Source: Muribaculaceae bacterium (GTDB lineage: Bacteria > Bacteroidota > Bacteroidia > Bacteroidales > Muribaculaceae). From it: DNA of 26,763 nucleotides. This document shows positions 1-6,724 of the stretch, piece after piece. Position numbers and translations under genes: made by a program. Under the pieces are notes generated by a model, which saw only the letters and a program-made list of their open reading frames with translations, did no database searches and was not told the origin of the DNA. The DNA is taken from positions 1 through 26,763 of the forward strand of contig JAFYCU010000150.1 of assembly GCA_017545095.1 (NCBI GenBank), read 5' to 3'. The stretch's first letter is position 1. Every line of letters begins with the position of its first letter.

Positions 1-136
1 GGACGACAACGTGGTGTTTGTCAAGGGCGATGTGAAGGGCCACATCGACACCGAAGGCCGCTTCATCACGCTCGAGGACTACGAGAACGGCAACTACGAG
101 GGTGACGGCTGCATCCTGAGTTTCGCCTGCGACTAA
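1..136 (+). CDS. WG-repeat-like protein, C-terminal fragment (cut by window edge)
   Basis: This is the last 44 codons of a gene whose 5' part lies outside the window. The 136 bases match positions 1014-1149 of the next gene with only two substitutions that I can count, so the two are recent tandem copies. The visible peptide contains the pattern VKGDVKGHIDTEGRFITL, a degenerate beta-hairpin repeat of the WG type, and ends CILSFACD (the downstream copy ends CILNVACD). No function can be assigned from the tail alone. It presumably shares the unknown role of its full-length neighbour. Confidence 0.8.
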   Translation, partial: DDNVVFVKGDVKGHIDTEGRFITLEDYENGNYEGDGCILSFACD

Positions 137-168
137 CCACTGGAAAACGAAGATTGCGTTGATGGAAA

Positions 169-250
169 CTTCCAACCCGACTCGGTCGTCAGCCCTGTTG
201 CCTGTTGATGCCGAGACATCAACCCTGATGGCCGATTCGGGCCTCGGAAG
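169..250. repeat. Long imperfect palindrome, copy 1
   Basis: A nested stem-loop lies between the two WG-type genes. The main stem is 17 positions (176-192 with 225-241), with one C-T mismatch and two G-U wobbles. Inside it is a 7-bp stem GTTGATG/CATCAAC (204-210 with 217-223) around the loop CCGAGA. Outside it is a short CTTCC/GGAAG pairing (169-173 with 246-250). No U-run follows, so it is not a standard terminator. A second copy lies exactly 1013 bp downstream. Confidence 0.75.
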
Positions 251-269
251 GGGACGTACTCAGGTTTCC

Positions 270-320
270 ACCCATATAGTTTCAGCAGAGACCCATACAG
301 TTTCAGCAGAGACCCATACA
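270..320. repeat. 21-bp tandem repeat, about 2.4 units
   Basis: The unit ACCCATACAGTTTCAGCAGAG occurs at 270-290 (with one C-to-T change) and 291-311, followed by a partial unit at 312-320. The matching place in the downstream duplicate (about 1283-1310) carries only one diverged unit, so the copies differ by expansion or loss of this repeat. It lies just upstream of the promoter box of the next gene. Confidence 0.8.
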
Positions 321-348
321 AGGCCCATTGTATATCAAAAATCCATTG

Positions 349-356
349 TAATTTTG
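349..356 (+). promoter_or_regulatory. Bacteroidetes -7 box (TAATTTTG)
   Basis: TAATTTTG fits the Bacteroidetes TAnnTTTG consensus. A weak upstream element (ATTG at 327-330) sits 18 bases away. Transcription would start near 363, giving a leader of about 55 nt for the gene at 418. The same box occurs in the duplicated copy at 1330-1337. Confidence 0.6.
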
Positions 357-417
357 ACCGCCAAATCAAAAACGAGAGAAAAAAAGCAACAATGTCTAAC
401 TAATATTTTTTTCAACA

Positions 418-1149
418 ATGAACACTGAAGCAAACCTTCCGCGTGCTACTGCTGAAATGGCAGGCCGCTATGATGAGATCGAGAAGATGTTCCGTGGGGA
501 ACTGAGTGATGAACAGCGCGACTCCCTGAACAAGGAGCTTGCCGAGCTGGTGGAGAGCCACAACTGGTTCAACTGTGAGTTCACCGACCCGGAGACGGGC
601 AAGGTGGGGGTGAAGGACGTTGCAGGCAATGTGCTGGTGCCTGCCCGCTACGATGGTGCCCTCTTCCTGGAGAACTACCGGTGGACTCCCCGTGCCCCGC
701 ATGGCATGTCCCGCGATGGCAAGTGCGGCCTCGTCGCCGCCGACGGCTCGGGTGTGGAGCTCTCGCCCTTCACCTACGACGACGTGCAGCGAGTCGTCTA
801 CACACCATTGTATGCCGCATGGTGGGGTGGCGTCGCCGACCGCTTCGGGTTGATCCTGTCTGATGGCACGGTGGTGGTCGAGAACATCCTGACCGAGGTC
901 GGCGATCCGCTTGGCGGCATCTTGGAGGTGACCGCGGGCGACAAGCATGGGGCCATCGACACCGAGACGCTCCAGGTGGTGGCTCCTGAATATGACGAGA
1001 CGTACATCGACGCGGACGACAACGTGGTGTTTGTCAAGGGCGATGTGAAGGGCCACATCGACACCGAAGGCCGCTTCATCACGCTCGAGGACTACGAGAA
1101 CGGCAACTACGAGGGTGACGGCTGCATCCTGAATGTCGCCTGCGACTAA
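418..1149 (+). CDS. WG-repeat-like protein
   Basis: A 243-residue protein without signal peptide or membrane segment, so probably cytoplasmic. After a charged, probably helical N-terminus (residues 1-50) come about five short beta-hairpin repeats of the form K-x-G-x-x-D-x-x-G-x-x-x-x-P-x-Y-D. Clear examples are KVGVKDVAGNVLVPARYDG, KCGLVAADGSG, RFGLILSDGTVVVE and KHGAIDTETLQVVAPEYDE. This is the WG-repeat pattern with the tryptophan mostly lost. WG-repeat proteins are common in Bacteroidetes and some occur in toxin-immunity loci, but no function follows from the sequence here. The start at 418 is the first ATG after the promoter box. The 3' end is nearly identical to the fragment at 1-136, and the following intergenic region is duplicated too. 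Confidence 0.85.
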   Translation: MNTEANLPRATAEMAGRYDEIEKMFRGELSDEQRDSLNKELAELVESHNWFNCEFTDPETGKVGVKDVAGNVLVPARYDGALFLENYRWTPRAPHGMSRDGKCGLVAADGSGVELSPFTYDDVQRVVYTPLYAAWWGGVADRFGLILSDGTVVVENILTEVGDPLGGILEVTAGDKHGAIDTETLQVVAPEYDETYIDADDNVVFVKGDVKGHIDTEGRFITLEDYENGNYEGDGCILNVACD

Positions 1150-1180
1150 CCCCCGGAAAACGAAGATCGCGTTGATGGCT

Positions 1181-1264
1181 CCTTCCAACCCGACTCGGTC
1201 GTCAGCCCTATTGCCTGTTGATGCCGGGACATCAACCCTGATGGCCGAATCGGGTCTCGGAAGG
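1181..1264. repeat. Long imperfect palindrome, copy 2
   Basis: Second copy of the nested stem-loop. The main stem pairs 1189-1205 with 1238-1254. The inner 7-bp stem pairs 1217-1223 with 1230-1236 around the loop CCGGGA. The outer stem CCTTCC/GGAAGG pairs 1181-1186 with 1259-1264. Within 176-241 the differences from copy 1 fall at the unpaired mismatch (C-T becomes C-A), in the loop (CCGAGA becomes CCGGGA) and in the bulge, so the pairing is unchanged. Confidence 0.75.
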
Positions 1265-1329
1265 GGACGAACTCAACTTTCCACCTATACAGTTCCAGCA
1301 GACGCCAAATGTATGTCGAAAAAACACCG

Positions 1330-1337
1330 TAATTTTG
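1330..1337 (+). promoter_or_regulatory. Bacteroidetes -7 box (TAATTTTG)
   Basis: TAATTTTG occupies the same place relative to the palindrome as the box at 349-356 and was evidently duplicated with it. It would give a leader of about 95 nt for the retropepsin-like gene at 1440 and could drive the three-gene block up to the terminator at 3641. I see no clear upstream TTTG element. Confidence 0.55.
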
Positions 1338-1439
1338 AGCGCCCAATCAAAACCGGCCTTTACAAACCATTGATTCTATTACCTTGAAAAACACGCAACG
1401 CGAACCAAACAACAGTTATTCACTTTTAATAAAACGATT

Positions 1440-2117
1440 ATGACACAGACATTTAACATCCAAGTGTATCATGGTCACCTAATTATGAACTGCAACGGAA
1501 ACGAGGTGCTCCTCGACACAGGCAGCCCTATGACTTTGGGCAAAGGGCAGACCCTGGAGTTCATGGGACGGTCGGTGCGCTGCGAGGAGAGCGCGATGGG
1601 CTACAGCTTCGACACCATCAAACAACAGCTGGGACGCGACATCGACGCACTCTTGGGCATGGATACGCTAGGCAGCCTGTGCATGCTGGTGGACTGCGAG
1701 GCTGGCGAGGTGGTGTTCAGCGACGAACCGATGGCTCCCGACAACGCGGTGAATTTTCCCCTGCTGGTGTCACCAGTCGGCGTGATGACCGAGGTCGATG
1801 GCAAGGTGGTGAAGCTGGTCGTGGACTCGGGAGCGCAACTGTCGTATTTTGACGAACAGCTCCTTGAAGGGCTGGAGCCCACCGACGTGCGCGAGGACTT
1901 CTATCCCGGCATTGGCACGTTTGAGGTGCCCGTCTACGATGTCATGATCGACCTGGACGGCATCCAGCTGCAGGCACAATGCGGTGCGATTCCGGCAAGC
2001 GTGTTGATGGACATCTCAAAGATTAACGTTGGTGGTGTCATCGGCCAAGACCTCTTCGCCAGCCACAAGGTCGCCTTCGACTTCCAGCAACGCAACATGT
2101 ACATTTTCAATAACTAA
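1440..2117 (+). CDS. Two-lobed retropepsin-like aspartic peptidase domain protein, copy A
   Basis: A 225-residue protein with no signal peptide. It carries two aspartyl-protease signatures: VLLDTGSP (Asp26-Thr-Gly) and LVVDSGAQ (Asp129-Ser-Gly). Each is followed later in its lobe by the hydrophobic-hydrophobic-Gly-x-Asp turn typical of retropepsins (LLGMDTLG and VIGQDLF). One chain therefore holds both halves of a pepsin-like active site, whereas most bacterial retropepsin-like proteins have one lobe and dimerise. Both catalytic aspartates are present, so it may be an active intracellular endopeptidase; the substrate is unknown. It is paralogous to the gene at 2963, including about 30 bases of leader (1363-1395). 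The next gene starts 19 nt after its stop, which suggests an operon. Confidence 0.8.
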   Translation: MTQTFNIQVYHGHLIMNCNGNEVLLDTGSPMTLGKGQTLEFMGRSVRCEESAMGYSFDTIKQQLGRDIDALLGMDTLGSLCMLVDCEAGEVVFSDEPMAPDNAVNFPLLVSPVGVMTEVDGKVVKLVVDSGAQLSYFDEQLLEGLEPTDVREDFYPGIGTFEVPVYDVMIDLDGIQLQAQCGAIPASVLMDISKINVGGVIGQDLFASHKVAFDFQQRNMYIFNN

Positions 2118-2136
2118 CCCCAAAACCTTAACAACT

Positions 2137-2907
2137 ATGACTGACATGATTACTTATCTCAAGGAGTATCGCGAGGAGACCCCGGCATGGATCGAGAACT
2201 ACCTTCGCGGCCAGCGAATCACGTTCCAGGACGTGATGTCGTCAAGAGTCGGCTACTACCCCGGCTGCGGTTTCGATGGCGCGCTCATCAAGGTGTGCAA
2301 CATGGCCCATTGCGTCCATTCCTTCCTCTACGTTGATTATCTCATCGAGAAACACGAGCTGGAGCAGCATCTGGCCCAGCCCCGCAGCATCCACGGGTAC
2401 CATGCCGTAGGGCGCATCGATTGGACAGAGTCGGACCTGACGCCGCACGGCCAGTACCCCTTTAACGTGCACAAAAGGCCGAGGATGAACCCGCTTGCCT
2501 TTGTGGACCGCACGGCACAACCCTTCTGCTTCACCCTCATCATGGAGCGCGACGAAGGGCGCGACGACTCGTGGGGAGCCGAGCACTTCGCTGTCACCTT
2601 CTTGCTTGCCGACGGCATCGCCACCTACTACCAGCTCTTTGCCCGTGAGTATGGTGTGGCACCCTGGATTTTTCTCCTTCAGGACCACGGCTTCGGGTGC
2701 AACTACGACTGTTTCGGCCGGGGCGGGGTGCTCGATGCCATCATCAAGAGGAACAACTGCCGGCCTCCGTTCGTGATCTGTGGCGACAACACCCGCATCT
2801 GGGACGGCTACGAGCACATCAAGCAGGTAGAACCCGTTTGCGGCGGTATGCACCACAACCCCCGCAGCCTGTTCCAGCTGTCTTCACAAACCTTGAATCT
2901 TTCTTGA
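2137..2907 (+). CDS. Conserved protein of unknown function (YYPG-x-GFDG motif)
   Basis: A 256-residue protein with no signal peptide or clear membrane segment. I do not recognise a named family. Visible marks are VGYYPGCGFDGALIKVCN near residue 35, then HSFLYVDYLI, a central GYHAVGRIDWTESDLTPHG, and a C-terminal stretch with many Cys and aromatic residues. The charged and aromatic residues in these blocks look like the fixed positions of a real family rather than noise. The start at 2137 lies 19 nt after the preceding stop; upstream in-frame ATGs would lie inside the retropepsin gene and are less likely. The last residues (SSQTLNLS) are encoded by DNA resembling the leader of the retropepsin genes, so the C-terminus may have been rewritten by the duplication. 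Confidence 0.75.
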   Translation: MTDMITYLKEYREETPAWIENYLRGQRITFQDVMSSRVGYYPGCGFDGALIKVCNMAHCVHSFLYVDYLIEKHELEQHLAQPRSIHGYHAVGRIDWTESDLTPHGQYPFNVHKRPRMNPLAFVDRTAQPFCFTLIMERDEGRDDSWGAEHFAVTFLLADGIATYYQLFAREYGVAPWIFLLQDHGFGCNYDCFGRGGVLDAIIKRNNCRPPFVICGDNTRIWDGYEHIKQVEPVCGGMHHNPRSLFQLSSQTLNLS

Positions 2908-2962
2908 AAAACACACAAAGAGAACCAAAACAAATTTTATTAATAATCAAATAGTTACAACC

Positions 2963-3637
2963 ATGAAACAGACTTTTAAACTTGAAGTGTATCGCGGACA
3001 TCTGATCATGACGTGCAACGGCAACGAAGTGCTCATCGACACCGGCAGCCCGGAAACCATCGGCAAGGGGCAGACCCTGGAGTTCATGGGCAAGAAGGTT
3101 CACTGCCGCAAGAGCTTGATGGGCTTCAGTTTCAACTCCGTCGTCGAGTTGCTGGGTCGCGACATCGATGCCCTCATGGGCATGGACGTGCTGGGCAGCC
3201 TGTGCATGCAGGTGGACTGCGCCGCCGGCGAGGTAACGTTCAGCGATGAGCCACTTGCGCTCGACAACGCCACGTCCCTGCCCTTGCGCGTGTCTGCGTT
3301 CGGCGTGACGACCGAGGCCGAGGTGGCAGGCCGCCACGCCAACCTGATTGTGGATACGGGAGCCCAGCTGTCGTACATCAATGAGCCGTTCGTCGCCGGG
3401 CTGGAGTCTACCGGCATGCGCGAGGACTTCCACCCGTTTATGGGGCGGTATGAGGTGCCGACCTATGACATGACTGTCAAGCTGGCTGGCCGAGACGTGA
3501 AGATGGTGTGTGGTGCTTCGCCGGCACAGGTGCAGCAACTCATCGCAATCATCCATGCTGATGGGGTGCTTGGCCACGACCTGTTCGCGCAGGGCAAGGT
3601 GGTGCTCGACTTCATCACCAAGCGGCTGCTGTTCTGA
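2963..3637 (+). CDS. Two-lobed retropepsin-like aspartic peptidase domain protein, copy B
   Basis: A 224-residue paralogue of the protein at 1440, colinear over its whole length. Both active-site motifs are kept: VLIDTGSP (Asp26) and LIVDTGAQ (Asp131). The late-lobe turns are LMGMDVLG and VLGHDLF. No signal peptide is visible, so it is probably cytoplasmic. The homology includes the noncoding leader (about 2885-2962 compared with 1363-1439), so the duplication took a gene plus its leader. No promoter box stands directly in front of it; it probably depends on the operon promoter at 1330. A strong hairpin terminator starts 4 bases after its stop. The substrate is unknown. Confidence 0.8.
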   Translation: MKQTFKLEVYRGHLIMTCNGNEVLIDTGSPETIGKGQTLEFMGKKVHCRKSLMGFSFNSVVELLGRDIDALMGMDVLGSLCMQVDCAAGEVTFSDEPLALDNATSLPLRVSAFGVTTEAEVAGRHANLIVDTGAQLSYINEPFVAGLESTGMREDFHPFMGRYEVPTYDMTVKLAGRDVKMVCGASPAQVQQLIAIIHADGVLGHDLFAQGKVVLDFITKRLLF

Positions 3638-3640
3638 ACA

Positions 3641-3677
3641 TTGGAAAAGGGGGGGAGCCCCCCCAACTCCAAGTTTT
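3641..3677 (+). terminator. Rho-independent terminator after the retropepsin operon
   Basis: A TTGG/CCAA base (3641-3644 with 3669-3672) encloses a run of seven G facing seven C with a minimal loop, followed by TTTT at 3674-3677. It marks the end of the left-hand gene array. Confidence 0.7.
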
Positions 3678-3781
3678 GTTGCATGTAGCACAGGGCTGAA
3701 ACTGAGGACAAGACACTCAAAAATCATCAAAAACCACAAAGCCATTAGTATGCCTATTATTTCACCCAAAAAAACAGAGTT

Positions 3782-3886
3782 ATGGATGAAGAATACACTT
3801 ACGCCCAAGGCCTTAAAGACGGGTTCATGATTTATACAATTCTGAGTATTGTAATGGGAATTATATCCGCATTATTGTGGGGTTGA
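3782..3886 (+). CDS. Possible 34-residue single-pass membrane peptide
   Basis: A short reading frame, ATG to TGA, in an AT-rich intergenic region. The peptide starts MDEEYTYAQGLKDG, which is charged and polar. It ends with about 19 hydrophobic residues (FMIYTILSIVMGIISALLW), enough to span a membrane once. The polar-then-hydrophobic layout is typical of small membrane proteins. A stem (3893-3925) begins seven bases after the stop and could end the transcript. Against it: no clear promoter box or ribosome-binding site is visible, and a short AT-rich frame can look hydrophobic by chance. No function is proposed. Confidence 0.35.
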   Translation: MDEEYTYAQGLKDGFMIYTILSIVMGIISALLWG

Positions 3887-4042
3887 AAGTTCCCAATGGC
3901 ATTACACCAGGAAAATGCCTATTGGAGTAATCGATAAAAAATCAATTTTTAATTCTGCCAATGCATTTTATACGTATCAAAACATCTTTATTGGCACGAA
4001 TCTTGCTCAACATTATCCAAAAATCATATTAAGCATTTAGGT
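3887..4042. other. AT-rich intergenic spacer with a hairpin
   Basis: No convincing gene lies here. The visible structure is an 11-bp stem with a one-base bulge (3893-3903 with 3914-3925; CCAATGGCATT against AATGCCTATTGG). There is no adjacent U-run, so it is only a possible terminator. I could not place a clear TAnnTTTG box for the following addB-like gene. Confidence 0.4.
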
Positions 4043-6724
4043 ATGGTATTACATTACTCTCCTTACTTCGACTCGCACAGTCACTTGGACGTGGCACAGC
4101 GAGGCCCCGCGATGCTTGGCATCGTGGTGTGCGGCACGGCACGGCTGCTCGAGCAGCTGGAGCTGCGCTGCGGCATCGTTGCACCGCAGCTGAGCGGCCA
4201 TGAGCGGCTGGCGGCGTACCACCGCGCACTGTCGGCAGTGGCTGTCAACACCGTGTTCAACAACTCATTCGCTGTCGACCCCATCGGCACCGCCCGCCAG
4301 GTGATGGCATGGTGCGAAGCCCTCGCCATGGAGGGTTGGACACCCGACACGCCAAACGGCGACTCTGCCAAATTGTCATCGCTGGCGCAAGTAGCGCGTG
4401 ACGTGAAAATCAAGGGTATGGCACAACGCTGGAACGACATTTTGTCATATGTCACCCGACATCGTATCATGGCTGATGATGACACCATCGAGGTGCATGC
4501 CCCGCGCGAAATTATCCCCGCTGTGGTGCTCCGCGTGCTCGACCAATTGGGGGCTCAATTCTGTTACGACTCCAAGCCGCAACTTGTGGCAACGGGCGAC
4601 TTGCTGAAAGCGCAGCGTGTGCTCCAAGGTGGCGAGGCCGAGCCCTTGCAGCACGATGAGTCGCTGGCAGTCAAGCATTTCAAACACCGTGCTGCGGCGT
4701 GCCAGTGGTACTTGCTCAATCTCAACGACTTTGCCAAGGGAGTCACCGTGTGCAACGACACCAGCTTGGTCAACGATTTGGCACATGCCATTGGCTGCCA
4801 ACCCGTGGACTCGACCACATCGCAGAGCAACCCCCAAACGCTTCAGCTGTTCAAGTTGGGGCTGTCGTTGTTTGCTCGTCCTCTCAATGTCAACAACTTG
4901 TTGTCCTACTTGCGCGTGCCGGGTCATCCTGCTGGCGGAGTGGCAGGCATGCTGGCCGAGGCACTGGTCGAGGAGGGCGGAATCGGCGAGAAATGGAATC
5001 AGGTGCTGGAAGAATATGATTTCACCGACGACAAAGGCAGAGACCGCCGTGCCGATAGCATGAAGTTCGTTGAGTTGGTTACCAAAAGCCACCCGAACAA
5101 CGTCATCATCACCGACGATGTGCGGCAGTATGCCCACGACCTGGCTCACTGGGCCGACACGATGTTGCGCAGCGAGCACATCGACGACTTGCGCAAGGAG
5201 CAGCTGGCTGTGCTGGGCGACTACTGCCGGGCTTTGGTCGACATGTTGTCCGCTACGGCCACAATTGCTGCCGACAAACTGCAACAACTGGTCAACGGCA
5301 TCTATCAACCCCATGCGTTCACCCATTGCCGCGCCACGCGACACTCGGCGGAGACTGTCGCCTCGCCGCTGCAGCTGGTCGACCCCGCCAGGTCGTTGTG
5401 CTGGCTGGGCTGCGTGGGCAGCGATATGATGCCTTATCCGTTCGAGTTTGTGAATGAGGTGGAATTTAGTCATCTTGCCGTTCAGGGAATTAAGCTGATC
5501 ACGAGAACCGACTACTATGCCCTTCAGCAACAGATGGTCATGAGTGCTTTGGCACGCGTCACTGAGCGGTTGACTCTCATCACTTGGGACTACGATGGCA
5601 ACGCATCGGTGGAGCAACACCCCGTGGTCACCCACTTGGCCACCGCGTTCAAGAATTCGAGGTGGAAGGTCGACGAGCCGCAGTTGCCGACCAACACTGT
5701 GCCCATCTCCCGTCTGGAGCATCAAGCCGCCTATGAAGTGGACAACCTGCTCAGCGGTTGCCGTCGTGCCTATGAGAGCAACACGAGCCTTGACAAGTTG
5801 ATTCAGTTCCCGTTTGATTATGTGGTGGAATATATGGCCAAACTGTATGAGGCTGGCGACGCGCAGTTGTCCGACCTGGATATGACCATGGGCAATGTGG
5901 CGCACTTGGTGGTGGAGCAGTGGGTCAACGACTTCAAGGGTGGCAATGCGCCATTCGCTTTACCCGACAATCTGGACGACCGCATCAATGCAGCCATCAA
6001 CCAGAAGGGTGCTGTCCTGCTCCTTCCCGAAAACCAGATGGAGTGTACCTCATTCATCGCAAAGCTCAAGGAAAGCCTGCGCACACTGGCCGACATTATC
6101 CTGAGCCAGCATCTGCGCCCTGTGGGCAGCGAGGAAGAGTTGCTCGTTGACCTGCCCGAGATTGGGCCGTTCAAGGCCTTCATCGACCTGCTGCTGAAGG
6201 ACACGAAGGGGCGTTATGTTATCTTTGACCTCAAGTGGACCATGTCGGGCCGCCACAAGGAGAGCTTGGAGAAAAACGTATCGCTGCAGCTGGAACTTTA
6301 CCGCCAGGCTGCGAAAGTGCACTATGGCCTGGACTATCTGCCCCGCGTGGCTTACTACTTGCTGCCGCAATGCAAACTCGTTGCTGCCGACACCTTTGCT
6401 CCTCACAATGCCATTGAGCAGGTCAAGGTGGATGCTGCGCGTGCACAATGCAACCTGTTTGAGGAGATAAAAGCCGCTGTGCGTTATCGTCGTGGCGAAC
6501 TCGACACCGGGCATATTGAGCAGAGCGAGCTGATGCCACTTGATGGCATTCCCTATGCCAAGCAGGCAGGACTTGTGCCGCTCAAGGAGCATGACTATCT
6601 ACAGGGGTGCAAGAGGGGACCTTACGCTTCTCAGCCCCAAAAAGATAAGAAATCGTGGGACAAACCCACAGACCCCAAGAAAATCGCAACCACCCATCCC
6701 ATTTTAAAAGACAGACTGCAATGA
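4043..6724 (+). CDS. addB: AddB-like helicase-nuclease subunit (PD-(D/E)XK family)
   Basis: An 893-residue protein, the probable second subunit of an AddAB-type enzyme that resects double-strand breaks for RecA-dependent repair. No Walker A motif is visible in the N-terminal helicase-like part (residues 1-500), as expected for an inactivated helicase fold used for scaffolding and DNA scanning. The C-terminus has a RecB-type PD-(D/E)XK nuclease core: FIDLLL (Asp715), then VIFDLKW (Asp729, Lys731), then the Q-x-x-x-Y helix LQLELYRQ. The next gene, the ATP-dependent helicase subunit, starts inside the stop codon (ATGA overlap at 6721-6724), which suggests translational coupling. I could not identify the four-cysteine iron-sulphur set known from Bacillus AddB. 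Identification rests on the nuclease core and the partner gene. Confidence 0.82.
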   Translation: MVLHYSPYFDSHSHLDVAQRGPAMLGIVVCGTARLLEQLELRCGIVAPQLSGHERLAAYHRALSAVAVNTVFNNSFAVDPIGTARQVMAWCEALAMEGWTPDTPNGDSAKLSSLAQVARDVKIKGMAQRWNDILSYVTRHRIMADDDTIEVHAPREIIPAVVLRVLDQLGAQFCYDSKPQLVATGDLLKAQRVLQGGEAEPLQHDESLAVKHFKHRAAACQWYLLNLNDFAKGVTVCNDTSLVNDLAHAIGCQPVDSTTSQSNPQTLQLFKLGLSLFARPLNVNNLLSYLRVPGHPAGGVAGMLAEALVEEGGIGEKWNQVLEEYDFTDDKGRDRRADSMKFVELVTKSHPNNVIITDDVRQYAHDLAHWADTMLRSEHIDDLRKEQLAVLGDYCRALVDMLSATATIAADKLQQLVNGIYQPHAFTHCRATRHSAETVASPLQLVDPARSLCWLGCVGSDMMPYPFEFVNEVEFSHLAVQGIKLITRTDYYALQQQMVMSALARVTERLTLITWDYDGNASVEQHPVVTHLATAFKNSRWKVDEPQLPTNTVPISRLEHQAAYEVDNLLSGCRRAYESNTSLDKLIQFPFDYVVEYMAKLYEAGDAQLSDLDMTMGNVAHLVVEQWVNDFKGGNAPFALPDNLDDRINAAINQKGAVLLLPENQMECTSFIAKLKESLRTLADIILSQHLRPVGSEEELLVDLPEIGPFKAFIDLLLKDTKGRYVIFDLKWTMSGRHKESLEKNVSLQLELYRQAAKVHYGLDYLPRVAYYLLPQCKLVAADTFAPHNAIEQVKVDAARAQCNLFEEIKAAVRYRRGELDTGHIEQSELMPLDGIPYAKQAGLVPLKEHDYLQGCKRGPYASQPQKDKKSWDKPTDPKKIATTHPILKDRLQ

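Noticed and set aside
169..250. The palindrome as an integron attC site
   Set aside because: It lies between cassette-like units, but I find no RYYYAAC and GTRRRRY-type core pair at its outer ends and no integrase gene in the window.
133..369. Overlapping open frames on both strands of the first intergenic repeat (also at 1133-1387), with similar predicted peptides in both copies
   Set aside because: The peptide similarity follows from DNA identity of the duplicated palindrome. The copies start and end differently, no promoter or start site fits, and both strands are open at once.
4445..5905. Minus-strand open frame (486 codons) opposite the addB-like gene
   Set aside because: This is a shadow frame in GC-rich coding DNA with no family-like motifs.
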